DNA of 26,989 nucleotides from Bacteroidales bacterium (GTDB lineage: Bacteria; Bacteroidota; Bacteroidia; Bacteroidales; Bacteroidaceae): contig SFID01000014.1 in NCBI GenBank assembly GCA_004555425.1, positions 1 to 26,989 of the forward strand, in the 5' to 3' direction. This document shows positions 1-7,632 of the stretch, one piece after another (positions within the stretch are counted from its first letter, which is position 1; each line of letters opens with the position of its first letter). Both the position numbers and the translations under genes were made by a program. The notes under the pieces were generated by a model. That model had not been told where the DNA came from, made no database searches, and saw only the letters and a program-made list of their open reading frames with translations.

Positions 1-29
1 AGAGGAGAAAACCCTTTGTCTATGGGCAT
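1..29 (-). CDS. Possible start of a leftward gene, cut by the window edge
   Basis: An ATG on the minus strand at 29-27 lies about 12 nt downstream of the start point expected from the promoter at 47-78, and the frame stays open to the window edge (about nine codons, beginning MPIDKGFS). The same DNA can fold as a hairpin, with AGAGGAGAA at 1-9 pairing with TTCTCCTCT at 29-37. It may therefore be a structured leader instead of coding sequence. Too little is visible to name a product. Confidence 0.22.
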
Positions 30-46
30 TCTCCTCTTCGCTAGTA

Positions 47-78
47 CAAAGATAATACATTTTTCGGCGAAATGCAAA
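47..78 (-). promoter_or_regulatory. Bacteroidota-type promoter facing left
   Basis: Read on the minus strand there is TTTG (78-75), a 20-nt spacer, then TATCTTTG (54-47), matching the Bacteroidota vegetative sigma consensus TTTG-N19/20-TAnnTTTG. Transcription would start near position 40 and leave the window on the left. The match is seen directly; activity is inferred. Confidence 0.6.
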
Positions 79-250
79 TCCATTTAACATATCGCAACAC
101 GCTGCGAAATGTTAAAAGACGAGTTTTGCACACCTGAGGGCTCGCGATGTGTTATATTACGAGGGCGAGAATATTGCGGTTATTCTGGTGGCCTATTTAA
201 TCTCTGTGGTGCGAGGATTTTGTGGGTGTGCAACTCGTTTACAGGGTAAA

Positions 251-438
251 GGTTGGGTCTATAAATTAGTTCCAATGGAAGGCAGGGTTTCTTTTCTGCT
301 TGGATGTCTTCACGCCTCTCGCGCCGTATCTTTCTGTTTTTCATTCAGTCACGTAGTCCGCTACGCTCCTTTGTGGAAAACAAAAACATCCAGCACGATA
401 GCCGCGAATCCATCGCAAGCTAATTTATAGAACCTACC
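251..438. repeat. Short segment bounded by 19-bp inverted repeats, MITE-like
   Basis: The left end (251-269) reads GGTTGGGTCTATAAATTAG and the right end (420-438), read in reverse complement, reads GGTAGGTTCTATAAATTAG, a 17 of 19 match. The first 42 bases of the segment recur at 26831-26872 with four mismatches, so this is a dispersed repeat and not a chance palindrome. A small internal hairpin, CGTAG-TCCG-CTACG, lies near 353-366. A 93-codon forward frame across 149-430 shows no protein character and is treated as noise. I see no other gene in positions 80-461. Confidence 0.45.
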
Positions 439-461
439 TAAATAAAATGGGAGCAAGCTTA

Positions 462-1292
462 TCAACAGAGTGCGTCAATAGGTTGGCGCACCACTTTGCC
501 TAAGGTGAAATCATATTGGGCCACCACTTCGCTGAGTTGCGCCTGAAAAACGCTTGCGATACTGCCTACAAAATGGAGCGGGGTTTCTGCGGTTGTGTAT
601 GCCAGATAGGCGAGCACATTACGCCGAATAAAGCGATGGAATTCGTCACGTATTAGTTCCTGAATCTCAGTGCGGTGTATGTTTTTACTCAAGAAAGGCG
701 TAAAACTGGCCAAGTACTGGTTTGGGGCAGAAGTTCTGTACACCCTACGTATGAGTTCATCCATCGTCAGCGGGTAATCCAACAGAAAATCCTTGCACAA
801 ATCTTCGGGCAGTTGGCCTTTGAAAATATCACCTATAAGGCGGCGTCCCAATACAGCGCCGCTCCCCTCATCGCCTAATATAAACCCAAGAGCAGGCGTT
901 TGCCGCGAAATCTGCTGGCCATCATAGAGGCAACTATTTGCTCCTGTCCCGAGGATGCAGACGATTCCTGAGTTGTTGCCGCAGAGCATACGGGCGGCCC
1001 CTAACATATCCGATTCCACCGCAATATTGCGTGCGCCAACGACCTCGCCCAGAAGGTTTTTCATCCTTTCAGCCGCCTCGCCGCGACAACCTGCCCCATA
1101 AAAATCCACCTGTTCTATCAGGAGGCCTTCTATCTGCGGAAGAAGCTGTGTGGCCAGGATATGGCGGATTTCGTCATCCGTAAGCAGGGAGGGATTCATA
1201 CCATCGGTGTGAAAGCGCAAGGCATCGCCTTGGTTATCGCGGAGGAGCCAATCCGTCTTGGTGCTGCCAGCATCAGCCAATAATGTTTTCAT
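462..1292 (-). CDS. BadF/BadG/BcrA/BcrD-type sugar kinase, N-acetylglucosamine kinase-like
   Basis: This 276-residue protein is a member of the ASKHA sugar-kinase superfamily, BadF/BadG/BcrA/BcrD ATPase branch. Bacteroidales members are usually annotated as N-acetylglucosamine kinase-like and would phosphorylate an amino sugar with ATP in the cytoplasm. The N-terminal phosphate-binding motif DAGSTKTDW is at residues 7-15. A second phosphate-binding element, ILGTGANS, lies near residues 113-120, and the LGDEGSG motif follows at about residues 140-146. Length is normal for the family and no catalytic motif is missing. It is transcribed away from the M64 peptidase gene and stands alone, with no sugar-transport neighbour visible. 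The exact substrate cannot be read from the sequence; glucosamine or another hexosamine is possible. Confidence 0.85.
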   Translation of the reverse strand: MKTLLADAGSTKTDWLLRDNQGDALRFHTDGMNPSLLTDDEIRHILATQLLPQIEGLLIEQVDFYGAGCRGEAAERMKNLLGEVVGARNIAVESDMLGAARMLCGNNSGIVCILGTGANSCLYDGQQISRQTPALGFILGDEGSGAVLGRRLIGDIFKGQLPEDLCKDFLLDYPLTMDELIRRVYRTSAPNQYLASFTPFLSKNIHRTEIQELIRDEFHRFIRRNVLAYLAYTTAETPLHFVGSIASVFQAQLSEVVAQYDFTLGKVVRQPIDALC

Positions 1293-1396
1293 AAGTTGTT
1301 GACGTTAATTCTAGGGATGGTAAAAAAATTAGGTTAGGAAGCGCGTTTTCGGCATCGTATCCAAGAGAGAAGGAAGAAAACGCCACGCAGCAATCG

Positions 1397-1404
1397 CAAA
1401 AGTA
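1397..1404 (-). promoter_or_regulatory. Minus-strand -7 box for the kinase gene
   Basis: TACTTTTG on the minus strand matches the Bacteroidota -7 consensus TAnnTTTG and sits about 105 nt upstream of the kinase start. Only a weak upstream box (TTTC, 16-nt spacer) is visible, so the call rests mainly on the -7 element and its position. Confidence 0.4.
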
Positions 1405-1447
1405 CGACTTTTCTATCTTGGAAACGCGCAGACCCATATCTTTTTTA

Positions 1448-1455
1448 TAACTTTG
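1448..1455 (+). promoter_or_regulatory. Plus-strand -7 box for the M64 peptidase-ftsK group
   Basis: TAACTTTG matches TAnnTTTG and lies 65 nt before the first ATG of the M64 peptidase. No clear -33 TTTG is seen at the normal spacing. Together with the minus-strand box at 1397-1404 it makes 1293-1520 a divergent promoter region. Confidence 0.4.
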
Positions 1456-1520
1456 CCGTGATTTTTCGCCCAGGGCGGAAGATTCACACCCCAACTATCG
1501 TATAATCTTCTAGTTTCTCC

Positions 1521-2882
1521 TTGCAATATATGCATTTTTTTCCAGGCTTAGCCCACACCATATTCCGCCATATTTGCGTTGGAATCGCCACTATTTGCGC
1601 CCTACCCTTTGCAATCGCCCAAACCACCACAGGAATGCCAGCAGGCCTCACGGACAGCACCTTGCGCATTGACTATTGTTTCAGTGGAACCGACAATAGT
1701 TGCCACATTTCCATAGCCGAGCAGCGCGTTTCGGCAGGTTGGGCTGGCCGCCGCGTCAATATGGACCACCATTATCTTGGAGGCAACGGCACCATCACCC
1801 TCAAGGATGCTCGGGATGGCCGGACCCTTTACGTCAACACCTTCTCCACCTTGTTTCAAGAATGGCAAGCCACAGAAGAAGCCACGCGTGTCAGCAAAGC
1901 CTTTGAGAATGTATTCCTATTGCCTATGCCCAAGGACACCGCGATTGTCGAGGTAACCCTCCGCGACCTGCAAGGACGCACCACGGCCACGCACAGCCAC
2001 CTGGTCAATCCGCGCGACATCCTGATTCGCCCCATTTCATCAGAAAAGCCCCTTCCTCATCGCTACCTTTTGCGCTCGCCCCAGATGGAGTCGGCCATAG
2101 ACATTGCCATTGTGGCTGAGGGGTATACGGAGGCCGAAATGCCTCAATTCTACCAACACGCCGAGGAAGCACTTGATGCCTTGCTCTCGCACGAACCTTT
2201 TGGCAGTCTGAGGGATAAATTCAACGTTGTGGCAGTGGCCGCGCCCTCCACAGAAAGCGGTGTGAGCATCCCCTCCCAACACACGTGGCGCAAGACTGCG
2301 GTGAGTTCTCACTTTGATACTTTTTACAGTGCGCGCTATCTGACAACGCTACACCTCCGACAACTGCACGATTTGCTGGCAGGTATCCCCTACGAGCACA
2401 TTATTATATTGGCCAATACGGACCACTATGGCGGTGGCGGCATCTATAACAGTTACACCCTGACAACGGCACGCCATGCAGCCTTCCGCCCTGTCGTGGT
2501 GCATGAGTTTGGCCACAGCTTTGCTGGTTTGGCCGATGAATATTACTACGACGACCAATACGTGGAGTATTATTATCCCCACATTGAGCCTTGGGAGCAC
2601 AACATCACTACGATGAAGAATTTCAGTGCCAAGTGGGAAGATATGTTGCCTAAAGAGAACGCACAGAAGCGAACTGGGAAAAAGAAGAGAGCCCAACAGG
2701 AAATTTCGCCGCTTGACACCGAAGCTATCGGCGTCTATGAGGGTGCAGGCTATCAGTCGAAAGGCGTATATCGCTCCACACCCAACTGTCGCATGAAGAC
2801 GAACGAGGCCGCAGCCTTCTGTCCCGTATGTCGCCGAAGCATCCAGCGGCTCGTTCAATTCTATACCGAAGCTGGGCACTAG
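1521..2882 (+). CDS. Secreted M64-family (IgA-peptidase-like) zinc metallopeptidase
   Basis: This 453-residue protein has an N-terminal signal peptide: a hydrophobic stretch at about residues 17-33 ending FAIAQ, with likely cleavage near residue 34. It then has a beta-rich N-terminal domain typical of Bacteroidales M64 proteins. The zinc site HEFGHSFAGLADE is at residues 328-340, where His328, Glu329 and His332 form HExxH and the trailing Asp/Glu-containing GLADE motif is characteristic of M64. A C-terminal CRMKTNE...FCPVC segment supplies conserved cysteines. The M64 founder cleaves IgA, but most Bacteroidales members have unknown substrates, so only secreted peptidase activity is inferred. 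A second ATG at 1530 is an equally good start. A basic insert, KKENAQKRTGKKKRAQQ, near residues 377-395 looks like a flexible loop. It is followed at 61 nt by ftsK on the same strand. Confidence 0.85.
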   Translation: MQYMHFFPGLAHTIFRHICVGIATICALPFAIAQTTTGMPAGLTDSTLRIDYCFSGTDNSCHISIAEQRVSAGWAGRRVNMDHHYLGGNGTITLKDARDGRTLYVNTFSTLFQEWQATEEATRVSKAFENVFLLPMPKDTAIVEVTLRDLQGRTTATHSHLVNPRDILIRPISSEKPLPHRYLLRSPQMESAIDIAIVAEGYTEAEMPQFYQHAEEALDALLSHEPFGSLRDKFNVVAVAAPSTESGVSIPSQHTWRKTAVSSHFDTFYSARYLTTLHLRQLHDLLAGIPYEHIIILANTDHYGGGGIYNSYTLTTARHAAFRPVVVHEFGHSFAGLADEYYYDDQYVEYYYPHIEPWEHNITTMKNFSAKWEDMLPKENAQKRTGKKKRAQQEISPLDTEAIGVYEGAGYQSKGVYRSTPNCRMKTNEAAAFCPVCRRSIQRLVQFYTEAGH

Positions 2883-2943
2883 GACGTTCAAAGCCCCCAG
2901 CGCCATCCCACATATTTACGACTATAAGCAGATTCACACACCC

Positions 2944-5520
2944 ATGCCCAAGAATACCACATCCCCATCCAATAACAATACCACCAGAAAGAGAAAACGC
3001 CCCTCCGCTTCGACCAGGAAAAGAGGTAGTAAGGGCGCAAGCAAAACGCCAGTCCGCAAAGGATTCGGTGATTATATGCGTATGCTACGCGAAGCCTGGC
3101 GAGGCGAAATGCTCCGCTTCGTCATCGGTTTGTTGGTACTCGTCTATGGCTTTATCATGTTGATTTCCTTCACCTCCCACTTTGTGACGGGCATCAAGGA
3201 GCAGACAGCCTTTGAATCGGGCGAAATTGACAAGGCACAGAATGTTTGCGGTTCGCTCGGTGCTTATACGGCCAACTATTTCATGGACCAATGTTTCGGT
3301 GTCTTCGCCTATCTTATTGCCATCTTTGCGCTGGCACTGGGCATCAAGTTGCTGGGAGCCTATCGCGTGCGCCTTTGGAAATGGTTTATCAACTGTGCAA
3401 TTTTAATGGTGTGGGGCAGTACGACCCTTTGCCTTGTGGAGGAACAATTCCTAGCAGAAAATCATCTGCTTTTCGGCGAAGTGACCTTCCATGCGGGCGG
3501 TTTGCATGGCGTTGATACTTGCCATCTGTTGATAAATCTGGTAGGCGTGCCAGGCACCTATATCCTCTTGCTTACACTGGCCATCCTGTATATGTGCTAC
3601 CTGAGTAGCGAGACCATCAACCTTGTTCGCAAAGCACTCAAACCGCAGGACCTTATTCGCGATAAGGTGAATACACCCTCGTGGTGGTCGCGCCTCTGGT
3701 CGCGCCGCAATGCGGACGAAGAAGAGGAGGAATACGAGGACGAAGAAGACAACAACATCGCCATGGCAGAGCGCATACCCACAAGCGATGAAGAAGGAGA
3801 AGAAGAGGAAAAAGAGTTTGAAGACCGCTCAACCTACAGCATCAGTATGAGTACGCAAGTGGGCGATGCAGAAGGCTCAACCCTCACCATTGCCACCTCG
3901 CCCGACACCGAAGAAAAGAAGGACGACATGGAGCTCCAGATTGAGGAAGCAGCATCGGAAGATGAAGCAAACGGAGATTTGGTGGCAGAACCTTTGAAAG
4001 ACCTTGAACCCTACGACCCACGCAAGGATTTGGAGAATTATAAGTTCCCCGAACTCGAATTACTAAAGAAGTATGCCGACAATGGCCCAGCCATTGATAT
4101 GGTGGAACAGAATGCCAACAAAGACCGCATTCTGAGTGTACTGAAAAGCTTTGGCGTAGAAATCTCCAATATCAACGCGACCATAGGCCCAACTATCACA
4201 CTCTACGAAATCACTCCTGCACAAGGTGTGCGTATCTCGAAGATTCGAAACCTGGAGGATGACATCGCCTTGAGCCTTTCGGCACTAGGCATCCGTATTA
4301 TTGCACCGATTCCCGGCAAGGGCACTATCGGAATAGAGGTACCCAACAAGAATCCGCGTATCGTGTCAATGGAAAATATCCTGAACACGAAGAAATTCCA
4401 GGAATCCACCTACGAACTACCTATTGCGCTTGGCAGAACCATCACCAACGAAGTATTTATGGTGGACCTGGCCAAAATGCCCCACCTGCTGGTGGCTGGT
4501 GCTACAGGACAAGGTAAATCCGTTGGCCTCAATGCCATCATCACCTCCTTATTATATAAGAAGCATCCAGCCGAACTGAAATTCGTCATGGTTGATCCGA
4601 AAAAGGTGGAGTTTAGTGTATACTCGCCCATTGAGAACCATTTCCTCGCAAAGATACCTGGCGAAGCCGACCCCATCATCACGGATGTGACGAAGGTTGT
4701 ACAGACACTGAAGAGCCTCTGCCAGTTGATGGACCACCGCTATGACCTCCTGAAGAAAGCGCGCGTGCGTAATATAAAAGAATATAACGCCAAATTTAAG
4801 GCGCGCCAGCTCAACCCCGAGAATGGCCATGAGTTCATGCCCTATATCGTTGTCATCATTGACGAGTTTGGCGACCTCATCATGACCGCAGGCAAGGAGG
4901 TAGAGCTTCCCATTGCTCGTATCGCCCAGTTGGCACGCGCCGTCGGTATGCACATGGTTATTGCCACCCAGCGCCCGACCACCAATATTATTACCGGTAC
5001 GATTAAGGCCAACTTCCCCGCTCGTATGGCCTTTAAGGTGATGTCGCAGATTGACAGCCGCACCATTCTTGACCGCAATGGTGCCAACCAGTTGGTAGGC
5101 CGCGGCGATATGCTCTTTATGTCGGGCGTTGACCCCGTACGTGTGCAGTGCGCCTTCGTTGACACACCCGAGGTAGAACGTATCAACAGTTTTATCTGCA
5201 CACAGCAGGGATACCTTTCAGCCTTCGAATTGCCCGAGCCATTGAGCGAAGGTGACGGAGAAGGTGGCAGCAGCAACCAACTTGATGCTGGCGAAATTGA
5301 CCCTATGTTCTTGGAAGCCGCACGTCTGATTGTGGTTCACCAATTGGGCTCAACCTCCTTGATTCAGCGCAAATTCTCGATTGGTTACAACCGCGCAGGG
5401 CGCTTGATGGACCAAATGGAACGTGCTGGCATCGTAGGACCCAGTCGTGGCGCCAAACCGCGCGAAGTGCTCATTGCAGACGAAACGGAACTGGAGGCTA
5501 AATACCAGAGTCTGCTGTAA
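2944..5520 (+). CDS. ftsK: DNA translocase FtsK/SpoIIIE
   Basis: This 858-residue protein is a septum-anchored DNA pump that clears chromosome ends during division and activates dimer resolution. A basic N-terminus is followed by four predicted membrane segments (about residues 60-82, 113-138, 147-166 and 197-220). A very acidic linker (about 257-345) contains a run of Glu/Asp. The alpha/beta motor follows, with Walker A GATGQGKS at residues 519-526 and Walker B IVVIIDEFGD at about 634-643, then the R-finger-containing RPTTNIITG region. The C-terminal gamma winged-helix domain (about 785-858), with the pattern RKFSIGYNRAGRLMDQME, would read orienting DNA sequences. All motor motifs are intact and length is normal for Bacteroidales. 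It leads a co-directional run with the LolA-like gene and trxB. Confidence 0.96.
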   Translation: MPKNTTSPSNNNTTRKRKRPSASTRKRGSKGASKTPVRKGFGDYMRMLREAWRGEMLRFVIGLLVLVYGFIMLISFTSHFVTGIKEQTAFESGEIDKAQNVCGSLGAYTANYFMDQCFGVFAYLIAIFALALGIKLLGAYRVRLWKWFINCAILMVWGSTTLCLVEEQFLAENHLLFGEVTFHAGGLHGVDTCHLLINLVGVPGTYILLLTLAILYMCYLSSETINLVRKALKPQDLIRDKVNTPSWWSRLWSRRNADEEEEEYEDEEDNNIAMAERIPTSDEEGEEEEKEFEDRSTYSISMSTQVGDAEGSTLTIATSPDTEEKKDDMELQIEEAASEDEANGDLVAEPLKDLEPYDPRKDLENYKFPELELLKKYADNGPAIDMVEQNANKDRILSVLKSFGVEISNINATIGPTITLYEITPAQGVRISKIRNLEDDIALSLSALGIRIIAPIPGKGTIGIEVPNKNPRIVSMENILNTKKFQESTYELPIALGRTITNEVFMVDLAKMPHLLVAGATGQGKSVGLNAIITSLLYKKHPAELKFVMVDPKKVEFSVYSPIENHFLAKIPGEADPIITDVTKVVQTLKSLCQLMDHRYDLLKKARVRNIKEYNAKFKARQLNPENGHEFMPYIVVIIDEFGDLIMTAGKEVELPIARIAQLARAVGMHMVIATQRPTTNIITGTIKANFPARMAFKVMSQIDSRTILDRNGANQLVGRGDMLFMSGVDPVRVQCAFVDTPEVERINSFICTQQGYLSAFELPEPLSEGDGEGGSSNQLDAGEIDPMFLEAARLIVVHQLGSTSLIQRKFSIGYNRAGRLMDQMERAGIVGPSRGAKPREVLIADETELEAKYQSLL

Positions 5521-5624
5521 GGCCCAGTTATCAAAGAAACTATCACCCTTGGCGCAAGTGTTCAAGAGAAATCGTTGCAGGCGCATCACGCGCATCAGGA
5601 TATACATCTCAAACTACTAAGAAA

Positions 5625-6263
5625 ATGAAGAATCGAATTTTAACCATCCTGCTCAGCATGGCAGCTATTCTCCCCATGACCACCATGGCTCAGAGCGCTA
5701 TGCAAATTATGGATAAAACTGCCGCTAAGCTGAAAAGCAGCGGTGGTATTCAGGCTTCGTTCACTGCCACCCAATTCAAGAAAACCACCGAAGGACAAAG
5801 CGTCAATGGAAAAATTGATATCTCGGGCAAATGTTTCTACATGAACTCCCAGCAAATGTCCAGTTGGTTTGACGGCAAGACACAGTGGACCATGATTGCT
5901 GGCAGTGGCGAGGTAAACGTTTCTACTCCCACCGCACAAGAGTTGCAACAAATGAACCCCTATCAATTTGTTGACCTCTACAAATCTGGATATTCAGCCA
6001 GCGTCACCAATTACCAGTATGAAGGCAAAAGCTGCCACAATGTTCGCCTGGTGGCGAAGAAGAAAGGGAAGGAGATTCAGGAAATGCGCATCGTCATTGA
6101 CAAGAACACCTATCTCCCCTACTCCATCCGCATCCTCCAGAAGAACGGTGACTGGTTTCGCCTGCGCGTTACTGGCATCAAGACAGGCCAGAAATGGAAC
6201 CAGAGTCATTTCCAGTTTAGCCCGAAGGATCATCCCAACATTGAGGTGATTGACCTCAGATAA
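5625..6263 (+). CDS. LolA-like periplasmic outer-membrane lipoprotein carrier
   Basis: This 212-residue protein has a clear signal peptide (MKNRILTILLSMAAILPMTTMAQ, cleavage near residue 23) followed by a LolA/LolB-type half-barrel. Recognisable features are the opening helix MQIMDKTAAKLKSSGGIQASF, the GKIDISGKCFYM strand pair, the SSWFDGKTQW turn and the late LPYSIRILQKNGDWFRLRVTGI strands. LolA shuttles lipoproteins across the periplasm; the Bacteroidota versions are divergent and usually annotated as LolA-like putative lipoprotein chaperones. The gene lies 104 nt after ftsK and 65 nt before trxB. The ftsK-lolA neighbourhood is also seen in Proteobacteria, which supports the call. Cargo and partners (LolCDE) are not visible here. 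Confidence 0.85.
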   Translation: MKNRILTILLSMAAILPMTTMAQSAMQIMDKTAAKLKSSGGIQASFTATQFKKTTEGQSVNGKIDISGKCFYMNSQQMSSWFDGKTQWTMIAGSGEVNVSTPTAQELQQMNPYQFVDLYKSGYSASVTNYQYEGKSCHNVRLVAKKKGKEIQEMRIVIDKNTYLPYSIRILQKNGDWFRLRVTGIKTGQKWNQSHFQFSPKDHPNIEVIDLR

Positions 6264-6328
6264 CTGGAATCGTACAAATCCCCTCGCTCATTCAATCGTA
6301 AACCTATCACACACATACCTATTTATAT

Positions 6329-7267
6329 ATGGAAACTATCCGTTGCCTTATTCTGGGTTCTGGCCCTGCTGGCTATACAGCAGCTATCTACGCTGGCCGT
6401 GCTGGTATCACCCCCGTTGTTTATGAAGGGCTTCAGCCCGGAGGTCAGTTGACCACAACTACCGAAATTGAAAATTTCCCTGGCTATCCCGATGGAATTG
6501 ATGCAAACGAAATGATGGACGACCTGCGTCGCCAGGCCGAGCGCTTCGGAGCTGAAATCCGCAGTGCCATCTGCACGCAGGCCGATTTGAGTCAGACTCC
6601 TTACAAACTCACCTTTGATGATGGCAGTCAGGTGGCTTGCCACACGCTCATCATTGCAACAGGTGCCTCGGCCAAGTATCTGGGACTCGCCGACGAAGAG
6701 AAATATCGCGGTCAGGGAGTCAGTGCTTGCGCCACCTGCGATGGTTTCTTCTATCGCAAAAAGCGCGTTGCCGTAGTTGGCGGTGGCGATACGGCTTGCG
6801 AAGAAGCCAGCTACCTTGCAGGCTTGGCATCTAAGGTGTACCTCATTGTGCGCAAGCCTTATCTGCGTGCGAGCAAAGCCATGCAAGAACGCGTGTTGGA
6901 AAATCCAAAAATCGAAGTTCTCTTTGAAACCAACACCATAGGCCTCTTTGGAGAAGACGGTGTGCAAGGTGCGCACGTAGTTTACCGTAAGGGAGAGGCA
7001 GACGAGCGAACCTACGATATAGAAATCGACGGCTTCTTCCTTGCTATTGGTCACAAGCCTAACAGTGACTTGTTCAAACCATGGGTGGAAACCGACGAAC
7101 TAGGCTATATCGTCACGGAAGGTATGACGCCCCGCACGCGTGTGCCAGGTGTCTTTGCCGCAGGCGATGTTGCAGACCCGCTCTATCGTCAGGCCATTAC
7201 GGCAGCAGCCAGCGGTTGCAAGGCAGCAATTGAGGCAGAAAAGTATCTCGCAGCCCATAAACTCTAG
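6329..7267 (+). CDS. trxB: Thioredoxin-disulfide reductase
   Basis: This 312-residue cytoplasmic flavoprotein passes electrons from NADPH through FAD to thioredoxin. The FAD-binding GSGPAGYTAAIYAGRAG motif is near residues 11-27. The redox-active pair is Cys134 and Cys137 in SACATCDG. The NADPH-binding GGGDTACEEASYL follows at about 150-162, with HRR-like residues replaced by a VRKPYLRAS segment. The second FAD motif, GVFAAGDVAD, lies near residues 274-283. Length and motif order match low-molecular-weight bacterial TrxB. It is the last gene of the rightward group, and a strong intrinsic terminator follows 70 nt downstream. Confidence 0.95.
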   Translation: METIRCLILGSGPAGYTAAIYAGRAGITPVVYEGLQPGGQLTTTTEIENFPGYPDGIDANEMMDDLRRQAERFGAEIRSAICTQADLSQTPYKLTFDDGSQVACHTLIIATGASAKYLGLADEEKYRGQGVSACATCDGFFYRKKRVAVVGGGDTACEEASYLAGLASKVYLIVRKPYLRASKAMQERVLENPKIEVLFETNTIGLFGEDGVQGAHVVYRKGEADERTYDIEIDGFFLAIGHKPNSDLFKPWVETDELGYIVTEGMTPRTRVPGVFAAGDVADPLYRQAITAAASGCKAAIEAEKYLAAHKL

Positions 7268-7336
7268 GAAGAGTTACAGGTAGGCTCCATCAAATGCCCG
7301 ATATGTAGGGCAAATAGAAAGAAAAAAATATCACGC

Positions 7337-7376
7337 GAGGCAAATGCTAAATCCATCCAGCATTTGCCTCTTTCAT
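7337..7376 (+). terminator. Intrinsic terminator after trxB
   Basis: A perfect 12-bp stem, GAGGCAAATGCT (7337-7348) pairing with AGCATTTGCCTC (7359-7370), has a 10-nt loop and is followed by TTTCAT. It separates the trxB group from recQ. The rest of 7268-7632 is gene-free and AT-rich and holds only this hairpin, the recQ promoter and a leader. Confidence 0.85.
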
Positions 7377-7440
7377 ATTTGGTCTTAATCGCCAGCAATC
7401 GCCAGCAAGAAGAAAAAAATAAAAAAATAGGGTATATATA

Positions 7441-7471
7441 TTGTGTAGTTCAAAAGTTGTTTATAATTTTG
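7441..7471 (+). promoter_or_regulatory. Promoter of the recQ-glnS unit
   Basis: TTG (7441-7443), a 20-nt spacer, then TAATTTTG (7464-7471) fits the Bacteroidota promoter consensus. The inferred transcript start is near 7478, giving a leader of roughly 155 nt before recQ. The leader contains a small hairpin, GGGAA-gcc-TTTCCC, near 7496-7510. A 77-codon frame at 7364-7597 overlaps the terminator and promoter and is not considered a gene. Confidence 0.6.
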
Positions 7472-7632
7472 TTTGAGATTTTCAACAGGCCATCGGGGAA
7501 GCCTTTCCCGCTGTTCCTCTCAGCCATCATTGTTTGGGTAGGTTTGGATTCAATCTTCCTGTTATTAGAAGAACCCCTTACCTATTCTATGCAATAACGT
7601 GCCACTCCTTTACCACCTAAAATCTGACCGAC

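Noticed and set aside
149..430. A 93-codon forward frame near the left edge
   Set aside because: It overlaps the inverted-repeat-bounded segment, has an unusual composition and no recognisable domain.
3715..3990. Repetitive acidic-coding DNA (GAA/GAG-rich) in ftsK
   Set aside because: It encodes the usual acidic linker between the FtsK membrane and motor domains.
7364..7597. A 77-codon frame between trxB and recQ
   Set aside because: It begins inside the trxB terminator and crosses the recQ promoter; no domain or signal sequence is convincing.
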